A stretch of DNA of 64,000 nucleotides from Longimicrobiales bacterium. Its GTDB lineage: Bacteria; Gemmatimonadota; Gemmatimonadetes; Longimicrobiales; Gaopeijiaceae. Position 1 is the first letter of the stretch; each line of letters begins with the position of its first letter. This document shows, in pieces, positions 23,848-32,171 of the stretch. The DNA lies in contig JANQRP010000002.1 in NCBI GenBank assembly GCA_028284495.1, positions 186,001 to 250,000 on the forward strand. Reading direction: 5' to 3'. The notes beneath the pieces were generated by a model. That model saw nothing but the letters and a program-made list of their open reading frames with translations. It was not told where the DNA came from and searched no databases. A program made the position numbers and the translations under genes.

Positions 23848-24486
23848 CTAGCGAGCGGCCATTTCGCAGAGGCTCGCGGGCGCGCTGCCCCAGCTCGAGA
23901 GGGCGACCGCATCACCCTCCACCGACCCGGCGACCCACACGCACCCGTCACCCATGCCGGCCAGCACGGCCGCGGATGCACGGACCCCGAACGACTCACC
24001 CGTCGCCGAGCGAGTGACCCGAGCGTCGTCGATGACGCCGAGCACCGCCGGGACCCCGTCCACCGCGATCACGTCGAACGCGGTGATGTCGCTCGATGCC
24101 TCCACGGGCACCGAGGTGACGCAAAGGCGCACGGTGGCACCGGTCAGCGCGGCGAGCTCGGTGGCGGCGGGCGCGATGTCCACCGGCGCGCCCTCCGCGG
24201 GAACCAGGGTCAGCTCGGCGAACGGCTGGGCCCCGGACACACGAAGGACGCCCTCGTGGCAGACGGCATCGCCGGGCTCGGCGGACGTCTCACCCCCCGA
24301 CCGGCCCTCGGACCGGCCTTGGGCGCCACCCCGTTCCCCGCCCCGTTCCCCGCCCTGCACGCCGGCGCGCTCCAGGCCGCCGTTGGGACCCGCGCACCCC
24401 GCGACACCGACGAGCGCCGCAGCCGCCACGATCGCGGCGACGCGGCCCGGCCGGGCAACGTCGCGGCCGGACCGCCGCGCGATCAC
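23848..24486 (-). CDS. Lipoprotein coupled to the Ig-repeat peptidase
   Basis: A 212-residue predicted lipoprotein. GTG start overlapping the upstream TGA (GTGA), an Arg-rich N-terminus, a hydrophobic helix and lipobox VAGC (cysteine near residue 31). A low-complexity Gly/Glu/Arg stretch (about 38-55) precedes a C-terminal domain with two widely spaced cysteine pairs (VCHEG, RLCVT, GCVW, SLCEM). No family recognised. Because its start is embedded in the end of the large metallopeptidase gene, it is almost certainly co-expressed with it. Confidence 0.7.
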   Translation of the reverse strand: MIARRSGRDVARPGRVAAIVAAAALVGVAGCAGPNGGLERAGVQGGERGGERGGAQGRSEGRSGGETSAEPGDAVCHEGVLRVSGAQPFAELTLVPAEGAPVDIAPAATELAALTGATVRLCVTSVPVEASSDITAFDVIAVDGVPAVLGVIDDARVTRSATGESFGVRASAAVLAGMGDGCVWVAGSVEGDAVALSSWGSAPASLCEMAAR

Positions 24487-27392
24487 CGAACGCGCAGCAC
24501 CCACACCGAGACGGTCGTCGGCGTGCCCGCGCCGGTGGACGAGGTCACGCGCACGCTGGTCGGCGCGAGGGCGCCGCCCGGGGTCCAGTGCACGTAGTAG
24601 TTCGAGCCGGCTCGCACGGTGGCGGTGTTCTCGAACGAGGGTGCGACCGAGACGTCCGTCTGCAGACGCGCCTGTGGCACGAAGCCCGAGAAGACGTCGA
24701 AGAGATCCCACGTCGTCATCATCGGCAGGTCCCCGATGAGTCCGTCGCCCCACAGCGTCATGTAGAACTCGGCGAGATCCTCCTCGATCGGCCGACCGGT
24801 GACGTCGCCGATGGCGTCCCACCCCGAGAAGGGCGACTGCGTGAGTCGCTTCATGAGCGCCGCCTCGCCGCCGGGGTACGTCGGGCCGAAGCGATCGAGG
24901 AGCGCGCGGAAGAAGACGGACCCGACGTCGTAGGGCGCTCGCGTCTTTCCGTTGCACGGCCCGGTGTTGCCCTGCCCCTCCTGTCCGAGCCAGGTGCACT
25001 CCTCGGGCGCCGACAGCACCTTGGGCGCGTTGCTCCCCTGGAAGCCGTAGAAGAACACGAGTCCGTTGGTCCACTCGACGTACCACTGCACACCGGCCTG
25101 CCATTCGTCGAAGCCGAGTTCGTCGCCCTGCGCGTGCCCGTACAGCGGCAACGCCACGATCTGCTCGGCGAAGGTCGCGCCGCCTTCGGTCTCCCAGATG
25201 GTCTTGCTGGACGCGCTGCCGAAGAGTCGTTCGCTGATCTGCACGATGTGCGTGATCTCGTGCGTCGTGAGCTCGGGGTAGAGGTCCAGCACGAACTGCT
25301 TGGTGCGAGGCGTTCCGAAGGTGCCGGCGGTGTCGGGCACGAGGCCGTAGAACACCTCGCCCACGTTCGACCGGGTGCACTGCGACTCGGGGAAGAAGTC
25401 ACCACTCCACACGAAGCCGAGGACGCCGCGCTCGTTGACCTCCGGCGTCATGAGCACCACGACGCGGCCGTTGGCGTCGACGTCCGAGCGCGTGCCGAAG
25501 TAGTCGTCATGCACGCTCTGGGCGTTGTCGGTATAGAAGGCGTCCAGTTCGGCGAACTCCCCCGACGTGAAGGTGCCGTCGGGCGCCGTGGTGTCCTCGA
25601 GCCAGACGGCGCTGGTGCCCACATGCCGGACGACGGCCTGTACGGTGGGACGACTCGTGCAGCCAGCCCCGGCGAACAGCGTCACCGTCTCGCCCACCGA
25701 CGGCACCGACGCCTGAGGTCCGTCCCCGGCGGCGGACCCGACGCGTACGGCGCGGGAGCCACCGTCCCGGGGATGGGCGGGCCGACCGAGCGCGTCCATG
25801 AGCCGCTCGTTCGCCTCCATGATCGCTCGGTGCGCCGCCGCCTCGTCGTCGGTGCGGAGGCGCGAGCGGGCGCCCGGGGCGATGGCTCGGCCGGCGCCGG
25901 ACTCGCCGGGGGCCGCCGCCAGCGGATCCACCCCACCGAACACCGCGGCCGAGCGGAGCCCCAGCGTGGCCGACGAGAGCGGCGCATCCGTGAGCCGCGC
26001 GACGGGCCGTTCCGACGCCGCGGCCGTGGGCGCCGCGCCGAACACGCCGGCGTCTCCCGCCGTCGCGGTGAGCCGGATCGGCGTCACCGACGACGGCGCC
26101 TCCGCCACCGACGAGACGCCGATCAGGAACTCGCCGCCCGCGACGTCCTGCGGAAGCTGAATGCAGCCGTCCCCGGCCAGCGTGTAGGTGTAGAAGCCGG
26201 CGTCGAGCGACGCCCCTCCGGCCGCGTACGGCGACACGTCCACCTCCGCGTCGGTGAAGAGCCCGTCGACGATCACGCGCAGCGTCTCGCCGCGCGGCGG
26301 CCGACAGTCGAACGTCGGGATGGTCACCGCGAGCTCGGTGGCGGTGGCGTTCGTCACGCTGACCGGCTCCCCCGCCAGCGTGACGACGTTGTCGGTCGTG
26401 ATCAGCTCGAAGCCGGTGCCCTCGATGACGGCGCTCTGCCCTTCGACCAGAACGGACGGCGTGGTGCCCGTCACCGTGGGCGGCGTGGCCGTCGACGACG
26501 AGGCCACCCCCAGGGTGAGCGCCTTCGTGCCCGAGAGCCCCGCGCTCGCGGCGCGCACCAGGAAGTCGTAGCTGCCCACCGTCGTGGGCGTGCCGGAAAT
26601 CGTGCCGTCGGCCGAGAGCGCGAGCCCGGGCGGCAGCGTCCCCGACGCGAGCGACCACTGGTAACTGCCGTCGCCGCCCGAGGCGGTGAGGGTCTCGGCG
26701 TAGGCGTCGCCAATCGCCCCGCTCGCGAGGTTGCTGGTCTGGATCACGACCTGCGGCGCCCCGACATCGATCGTGAGCGCGCGGCTCGCGGTGTCGCCGG
26801 CGCTCGCCACCGAGATCGTGAAGGTGCCCGCGCCGACGCCGGTGGGCGTACCGGAGATGCGTCCATTCGAGGCCAGCGAGAGCCCGCCCGGGAGCTGGCC
26901 GCCGGCGAGCGACCACGCAAAGCTGCCGTCGCCCCCGATCGCCGTGAGGTCGGCGACGTAGGCCGAGCCGAGGAAGGCGTCGGGCAGCCCCGACGTCGTG
27001 ATCGCGACCGGCGGCCACGTCACCGTGAGTGAGAACGCCCGGCTCGCGGACTGGGCGCCGCTCGACACGCTCGCCGTGAACTCGAACTCGCCCGCCTCGG
27101 TGGGCGTCCCGGAGATCGCGCCGGACGCCGCGAGCGACAGGCCCGGGGGCAGCGCGCCCGACTGCAGGCTCCACTGGTACGAGCCCGTCCCGCCGGATGC
27201 GGCGAGGGTCCGGGCGTACGGGCTGCCGACGACGGCGGCGGAGAGGCTCGACGTGACGATCGCGACGGCGGGCGTCTCGGGCGGACCGGTCGGGCCGGGA
27301 TCCTCACCGGAGTCGCTCCCGGAACAGGCACTCAGCACGAGAATCGGAACCAGGGCGAGCGGCGCGAGTGACCTCGCGAGGAGACTGCGCAT
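24483..27392 (-). CDS. Large lipoprotein: three Ig-like repeats, IPT/TIG domain and M30-like HExxH peptidase
   Basis: A 969-residue surface lipoprotein. Signal with lipobox LSAC (cysteine near residue 23). Three putative Ig (He_PIG) repeats of about 85 residues follow, each with GSYQWSLxSGxLPPGLxLxxxGxISGTPT-like motifs. Next is an IPT/TIG-like domain (PPTVTGTTPSVLVEGQSAVIEGTGF). The C-terminal half has TTHEITHIVQ (HExxH zinc motif) and the downstream WETEGGATFAEQ that supplies the third ligand, as in hyicolysin-type (M30) metallopeptidases. It probably degrades extracellular protein while held to the outer membrane. Start at 27392 puts the signal peptide at the N-terminus. Confidence 0.85.
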   Translation of the reverse strand: MRSLLARSLAPLALVPILVLSACSGSDSGEDPGPTGPPETPAVAIVTSSLSAAVVGSPYARTLAASGGTGSYQWSLQSGALPPGLSLAASGAISGTPTEAGEFEFTASVSSGAQSASRAFSLTVTWPPVAITTSGLPDAFLGSAYVADLTAIGGDGSFAWSLAGGQLPGGLSLASNGRISGTPTGVGAGTFTISVASAGDTASRALTIDVGAPQVVIQTSNLASGAIGDAYAETLTASGGDGSYQWSLASGTLPPGLALSADGTISGTPTTVGSYDFLVRAASAGLSGTKALTLGVASSSTATPPTVTGTTPSVLVEGQSAVIEGTGFELITTDNVVTLAGEPVSVTNATATELAVTIPTFDCRPPRGETLRVIVDGLFTDAEVDVSPYAAGGASLDAGFYTYTLAGDGCIQLPQDVAGGEFLIGVSSVAEAPSSVTPIRLTATAGDAGVFGAAPTAAASERPVARLTDAPLSSATLGLRSAAVFGGVDPLAAAPGESGAGRAIAPGARSRLRTDDEAAAHRAIMEANERLMDALGRPAHPRDGGSRAVRVGSAAGDGPQASVPSVGETVTLFAGAGCTSRPTVQAVVRHVGTSAVWLEDTTAPDGTFTSGEFAELDAFYTDNAQSVHDDYFGTRSDVDANGRVVVLMTPEVNERGVLGFVWSGDFFPESQCTRSNVGEVFYGLVPDTAGTFGTPRTKQFVLDLYPELTTHEITHIVQISERLFGSASSKTIWETEGGATFAEQIVALPLYGHAQGDELGFDEWQAGVQWYVEWTNGLVFFYGFQGSNAPKVLSAPEECTWLGQEGQGNTGPCNGKTRAPYDVGSVFFRALLDRFGPTYPGGEAALMKRLTQSPFSGWDAIGDVTGRPIEEDLAEFYMTLWGDGLIGDLPMMTTWDLFDVFSGFVPQARLQTDVSVAPSFENTATVRAGSNYYVHWTPGGALAPTSVRVTSSTGAGTPTTVSVWVLRVR

Positions 27393-27657
27393 GCGACGTC
27401 GTGTGGAGGGGACCGGAAAAGCATGGTGAGGCACACCCGGAGGTGCTCCCGGAAGTGCACCTCCCTGGAAGATGGCAGGGTCCGCATCGTCCGGGCGAGG
27501 GGGTACCCGCGGGAGCGCGGGGGTGGAACTCGCCGGTCGGGGCGCCGGCAGCGCGGCGTGCGCCGAGGCACCGCGATCGCGTATCGTGCTCCCTCACGTT
27601 CCGCCCGGGCGACCGACCGCCCGGACGACCCACGGCTCATCCGCGCCCGGAGATCCC

Positions 27658-28221
27658 ATGACCCCGAGTCCCGACGACCAGCTCGCGAGCATGGTTGCGA
27701 ACCTCCCCGAGAAGACCGGCCGCTCGCTCGAGGAATGGACCCGCCATCTCAGGAAGGCCGGCCTCGGCGCGCACAAGGAGATCATGGCGCACCTCAAGGG
27801 CGAGCACGGCGTCACACACGGCTACGCCAACCTGATCTCGCAGCTCGCCCGGAAGACCGCGGAGGGCGGCGGCGGTGAGGACGACCTCGTGGGGGCCCAG
27901 TACGCCGGCGGCAAGGAGGTCCTGCGCCCCATCTACGACCGACTCGTGCAGGCCGTGGGAACGTTCGGGTCCGATGTGGAGCTGGCGCCCAGGAAGGCGT
28001 ACGTGAGCCTCCGCCGGTCGAAGCAGTTCGGGCTCGTGCAACCGTCCACCAGGACGCGCGTGGACGTTGGACTCAAGCTCCGCGACCGCGCACCCGACGG
28101 CCGACTCGAAGCCTCCGGCAACTGGAACTCGATGGTCTCGCACCGCGTGCGCGTGTCGTCCGTCGACGAGGTGGACGCCGAGCTGATCGGGTGGCTCCGG
28201 GAGGCGTACGATGAGGCGTGA
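27658..28221 (+). CDS. DUF4287 / DUF5655-type protein
   Basis: A 187-residue soluble protein. Residues 5-62 match the DUF4287 pattern (MVANLPEKTGRSLEEWTRHL, GAHKEIMAHLKGEHGVTHGYANLI). Residues about 85-185 match DUF5655 (YDRLVQAVGTFG, ELAPRKAYVSLRRSKQFGLVQPSTRTRVDVGLKL). Such fusions are common in soil bacteria; DUF5655 is suspected to be a small-molecule or nucleic-acid binding fold, but no function is established. Single gene with its own upstream region. Confidence 0.85.
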   Translation: MTPSPDDQLASMVANLPEKTGRSLEEWTRHLRKAGLGAHKEIMAHLKGEHGVTHGYANLISQLARKTAEGGGGEDDLVGAQYAGGKEVLRPIYDRLVQAVGTFGSDVELAPRKAYVSLRRSKQFGLVQPSTRTRVDVGLKLRDRAPDGRLEASGNWNSMVSHRVRVSSVDEVDAELIGWLREAYDEA

Positions 28222-28447
28222 CGGCACGCGTGACCCCGACGTAGCCGAACGTAGACGGAGCGCCGGCGCGGGTCGGTAGCGGCGGATGTACTCACGACAG
28301 GTGGGCGGGTGAAGGGGTTCGTGGGTCCCGGCTGAGAGCCGCCCGGATCGACGCGCCGCCTCCGCCCTCCCGCGACTCCGCTTACCCTCGCGGGCCACCC
28401 GTGATATTGTTGGGCAACAGGGCCCAGGCACCTTCCCGGAGATCGAC

Positions 28448-28933
28448 ATGCGCGCGCTCAATCCTTCCCGCTCGACCCTCGCGGCCGGTCTGGCCGCGTT
28501 CGCCATCGTCGTCGTCTCGGCGTGCTCCGACACTGTCGTCTTCGGCCCCCCCGAGGAGCCGGGCCCGACAGGGTTCGAGGGTGACTGGGTGGGCATGCTC
28601 CAGGGGTCGGAGATCATTCTCCGGGTCGGTGACTTCGGGACCCGACCGACGGCGGAAAGCCGAGTGCTGTGGCGAGATGTCGACTGGGATGCACTCTGCA
28701 CCGTGACCGTGACGCCCGAACGATCCGACATCGAGTGCGACGTGGAGCCCAGCGTCGACGGCACGTTCTGTGGCGACCCGACGCCCTTCGTCGATATTGA
28801 GGGCTCGGAGCCGAACGTCCGCATCGAGGCGACAGTCGGTGGACTGATTCGGGAGGGGCCCGGGGATCCATGCGACGGTCCCGTGCTTGTGTCGTGGGAG
28901 CCTGGGGGAGGGGTGATTTTCACACCGGGTTGA
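28448..28933 (+). CDS. Small lipoprotein of unknown function
   Basis: A 161-residue predicted lipoprotein: basic N-terminus, hydrophobic helix and lipobox VSAC (cysteine near residue 26). The mature part is acidic and beta-rich, with paired cysteines (ALCTV, IECDV, TFCGD, DPCDG) that may form disulfides. GFEGDWVGMLQGSEIIL at about 42-58 resembles the first strand pair of small lipocalin-like lipoproteins. A ribosome site (GGAG) precedes the ATG. No family assigned. Confidence 0.7.
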   Translation: MRALNPSRSTLAAGLAAFAIVVVSACSDTVVFGPPEEPGPTGFEGDWVGMLQGSEIILRVGDFGTRPTAESRVLWRDVDWDALCTVTVTPERSDIECDVEPSVDGTFCGDPTPFVDIEGSEPNVRIEATVGGLIREGPGDPCDGPVLVSWEPGGGVIFTPG

Positions 28934-28983
28934 CCGGCGAGTTGGCGGCGTCGTCCGGCGGTGGAAGCCGTGGATCTGGCGGA

Positions 28984-30735
28984 CTACCTCCCCCGCACCT
29001 CGTGGCGAAGGAGCACCTCGCCGGGCAGCGCGCCCGTGAGCCGCTCGCCATCGACCACCGCTTCGCCGTTCACGAACACGTATGCGATTCCCTCGTTCTC
29101 GCCCCCGGGGTCGAGGATCGTCGCGTTCGCCTCGACACGGTCGTAGTCGAACACCACGAGGTCGGCCTTCTGGCCCACGCGGACGTATCCCCGGTCGGGC
29201 AGCCCGATGATCTGCGCCGGGAGTCCCGTCGAGGAGCGCACGAAGAAGGGGAGCGTGATCGTGCCCTTCTCCCGCACGTACGTCGCGATCTTGTGCGGGT
29301 AGGTGCCGTAGTAGCGCGGATGGCGCCCGGGCCCGGCGTTCAGGACGACGCCTCCGTCCGTGCTCGTGGCGGTGAAGTCCTGCCGCATGTAGCGCTCGAC
29401 GTCCTCGGCGCTCCCCGCCAGACCGCGATAGCGCACGCCCGATCGTAGCGCCGGCGAACCGAGCTCGAGCGCGAAGTCGATCGCCTGCTGCACGGCGCTC
29501 ACTCCGTTTTCGTCCGCGACTTCCTGAAGCGTGCGTCCGACGAGGTCCTCGTGCCCGTCCGGCGCCAGCACGATCACGTGCCGGTCCGCTCCGCCCTGCA
29601 GGTCGAGGATGTACTCGGTGTCGATGATCAGCTCCGCCCGGAGCTCCGGATCGGCGAGGTGGGCGCGGAGGTTGTCGAGCATCCCGTCGTCGAAGGCGAA
29701 GCTGTTCCAGACCGGATCGTCGAACCCGCCGCTCCGATCGGTGCCGACCGGCGCGAAGTAGTGGCGCGGCACGACCTCGACCGATCCTCCGCCGAAGGTC
29801 TCGTACGGGTACTGATCCAGGTAGACCTCGACGCCCTCCGCCCAGGCGCGCTGGATCGCGTTCACGTCGATCGCCGACTGGCCCCAGGTGCGCGGACCCT
29901 TCGCCTTGATGTGCGACCCCACCACCCGGATCCCCGCCTCGCGTCCGATCCGGATCGTCTCGTGCATCCCGTCGGTCGCGGTCAGGCGCCACCCCGGCGG
30001 CCACGTCGACGGCGGCGTGTAGTGCTCGACCATACTCGGTACCAGCCAGAGCGGAAGCGGCGACTGGCTCCGCTGGTGCGAGTAGTAGAAGCCGTCGTAC
30101 TCGGCCACCACGTGGGCGAGCTCGATGATCTCCTCGGTCGTCGAGAAGCGGCCCGGGCGGTACTCCGGACCCGCGCCGAGACCCCACGCGCCCGCCTCCA
30201 TCCCGCGCCGCACCTCCTCGGCCATCGTCGCGATCTCGAACTCGGTCGCCTCGCGCTCGATGTCGCGACCCATGACCTCCTGGCGGACTCGCCCGTGCCC
30301 CACCATCGGCACCACGTTGAGCGCCGTGCCCCCGTCGCGGAATCCCGCGATCTCGTCCTCGAGCGGCCACGCCCGGTTCCGCCCGTCGGGGCCGAACACG
30401 ACGGTCGTGATTCCCTGCGCGACCAGGTTCGGGGCGCGCCGCTGCTCGACGTCGCCGTCGAAGAACGCCCGGTCCGCGTGGCTGTGCATGTCGATGAAGC
30501 CCGGGGTCACATGGTGCCCGGTGACGTCGATCACGCGGGCAGCCGTCGCGTCGGTCAGAACACCAACCGCGGTGATGACGCCGTTCGTGACGCCCACGTC
30601 GGCACGGACGGCCGGGTTGCCGGTGCCGTCCAGGACGAGGCCACCGCGAAGCAGGAGGTCGAAGGACTGGGCGTGGGCGGGCAGCGCGAGCGATGCCATG
30701 GCCAGAGCGGGCACGACGAACCGCGCGAGGGACAT
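28984..30735 (-). CDS. Secreted N-acyl-D-amino-acid deacylase / D-aminoacylase family
   Basis: A 583-residue amidohydrolase with a signal peptide ending ALPAHAQ. Family landmarks: FDLLLRGGLVLDGTG, VTPGFIDMHSHAD (zinc ligands), QGITTVVFGPDG in the usual QGVTT position, VGSHIKAKG with a metal-binding or carbamylated lysine region, EVYLDQYPYETFGGG, and the C-terminal GLPDRGYVRVGQKADLVVFD. Enzymes of this family hydrolyse N-acyl-D-amino acids; exported Gemmatimonadota and Acidobacteriota homologues may process peptidoglycan-like substrates. The start at 30735 leaves a clean signal peptide. Confidence 0.9.
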   Translation of the reverse strand: MSLARFVVPALAMASLALPAHAQSFDLLLRGGLVLDGTGNPAVRADVGVTNGVITAVGVLTDATAARVIDVTGHHVTPGFIDMHSHADRAFFDGDVEQRRAPNLVAQGITTVVFGPDGRNRAWPLEDEIAGFRDGGTALNVVPMVGHGRVRQEVMGRDIEREATEFEIATMAEEVRRGMEAGAWGLGAGPEYRPGRFSTTEEIIELAHVVAEYDGFYYSHQRSQSPLPLWLVPSMVEHYTPPSTWPPGWRLTATDGMHETIRIGREAGIRVVGSHIKAKGPRTWGQSAIDVNAIQRAWAEGVEVYLDQYPYETFGGGSVEVVPRHYFAPVGTDRSGGFDDPVWNSFAFDDGMLDNLRAHLADPELRAELIIDTEYILDLQGGADRHVIVLAPDGHEDLVGRTLQEVADENGVSAVQQAIDFALELGSPALRSGVRYRGLAGSAEDVERYMRQDFTATSTDGGVVLNAGPGRHPRYYGTYPHKIATYVREKGTITLPFFVRSSTGLPAQIIGLPDRGYVRVGQKADLVVFDYDRVEANATILDPGGENEGIAYVFVNGEAVVDGERLTGALPGEVLLRHEVRGR

Positions 30736-30838
30736 GCGGGACTCCGGAGCGGGGACAGGTGCTCCGATCATGCGCGGCGCGGGCGGCCGGCGCGAGGGTG
30801 CGCGGCACGCCGAACGCGTGCCCGAAGCCGACGAAGCG

Positions 30839-32143
30839 TCAGTCGCCGTCGCCGTCCAGCGCCAGTTCCGGCGCCGCGAGCTCGCGCGGCGTGACGTCGA
30901 CGGGCGCCCCCGGCTCGATCTCCTTCTTCGACCGGATCCCGAGTTCTTCGAACTTTCGCCCGGTCACGAGCACCCTCGACTCCAGCGACCCGACGGCCCG
31001 ATTGTACGCTTCGGTCGCCCGAACCAGTCCTTTACGTACGTCGTCGAAGTGGCTGCTCAGTATAGAGATACGCTCATGCAGCTCACGGCCTAGTTCACTG
31101 ATTTCACGGGCGTTCTCGGCAAGCTGCTCCTGGCGCCACGCGTGCGCCACGGTCTTGAGCAGGCCGATCAGCGTCATGGGGTTCGTGAGCACCACGCTGT
31201 TCTGCAGTGCCTCGTCCACGAGGGTCGGGTCCTCCATGACGGCAGCCGTGTAGACGGCGTCGCTCATGTACATGGCGACGAGGTCCGGCGTGTCGCCGAG
31301 CGCCTCCTGATAGGACTTCTGCCCGAGTGTCCTGATGTGCCCGCGGACGGCCCGGGCGTGCTGCTGCCGGGCGGTCTTCCGGGCCTTCTCGTCGTCCGTG
31401 TTCACGGCGAGGAGGAAGTGGTCCATGGGGACCTTGGAGTCGACCGCGATCCGGCGATCCCCGGGCAGGTTGATGATCAGGTCGGGCCGCAGCGCTCCCC
31501 CTCCCCCGTCGAGCGTCTCCTGCTCGACGAAGTCCACATGCTTCTCCATCCCGGACATCTCGACGGCGCGCCGGAGCTGCATCTCGCCCCATTGGCCACG
31601 AACCGTGGGCGCCCGGAGCGCCCCGGTGAGCTCCTTGGTCGCGCTGTGGAGCTGGTCCTTGGCAGTGACGAGCTGCTCGAGCTGGGCCTTGAGCCCGCTG
31701 AAACCCTTCGTCCGCTGCTGCTCCACCTCGCCGATCTTCACCTCGAAGCGCTTGAGCGTCTCGGTGACCGGCTTCACCAGCTGCTCTACCTCCTTCTTCC
31801 GCGTATCGAGGTCGCCCTTCGCGGCTTCCCGCAGCGTCTCGAAGCGCTGGTCGGCGAGCTGCATGAAGGCCTTGTTGCTCTTCTCCATGATCTCGGTCGC
31901 CACCGTCCCGAACTCGTCCTTCATCCGGTCCTTCAGCTCGACGAGCGCCGCGTACTTCTGCTGCTCCGCCTCGAGCTGCGCCTCGAGCCGCGCGACGCGG
32001 GCGGTGAAGTCGGTGACCTCCCGCGCCTTCGCCTCGGCGTCGGCCCGCGCCTTCGCGACGGCGTTGCGGAGCAGCAACCACGCGAGGCCGGCGCCGACGG
32101 CGGCGGCCACGATGATCAGGAGCAGGGACTGCGAGTCGAGCAT
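30839..32143 (-). CDS. rmuC: DNA recombination protein RmuC
   Basis: A 434-residue protein with one N-terminal membrane helix (residues 6-24), a long coiled coil (about 25-165; e.g. ARLEAQLEAEQQKYAALVELKDRM) and the RmuC domain with QWGEMQLRRAVEMSGM, ALRPDLIINLPGDRRIAVDSKVPMDHFL and TLIGLLKTVAHAWRQEQ. RmuC limits inverted-repeat rearrangements and has a nuclease-like (PD-(D/E)xK) fold: the DSK in AVDSKVP is the core. It follows the AddAB genes by 28 bases, so the three form a DNA-processing cluster. Confidence 0.95.
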   Translation of the reverse strand: MLDSQSLLLIIVAAAVGAGLAWLLLRNAVAKARADAEAKAREVTDFTARVARLEAQLEAEQQKYAALVELKDRMKDEFGTVATEIMEKSNKAFMQLADQRFETLREAAKGDLDTRKKEVEQLVKPVTETLKRFEVKIGEVEQQRTKGFSGLKAQLEQLVTAKDQLHSATKELTGALRAPTVRGQWGEMQLRRAVEMSGMEKHVDFVEQETLDGGGGALRPDLIINLPGDRRIAVDSKVPMDHFLLAVNTDDEKARKTARQQHARAVRGHIRTLGQKSYQEALGDTPDLVAMYMSDAVYTAAVMEDPTLVDEALQNSVVLTNPMTLIGLLKTVAHAWRQEQLAENAREISELGRELHERISILSSHFDDVRKGLVRATEAYNRAVGSLESRVLVTGRKFEELGIRSKKEIEPGAPVDVTPRELAAPELALDGDGD

Positions 32144-32171
32144 GGCGCGGAGGTCGGGAGTAGAGGCGCTT

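Noticed and set aside
24588..27032. 814-codon frame antisense to the Ig-repeat peptidase
   Set aside because: Repetitive Arg-rich sequence; the opposite strand encodes the repeats, lipobox and HExxH site.
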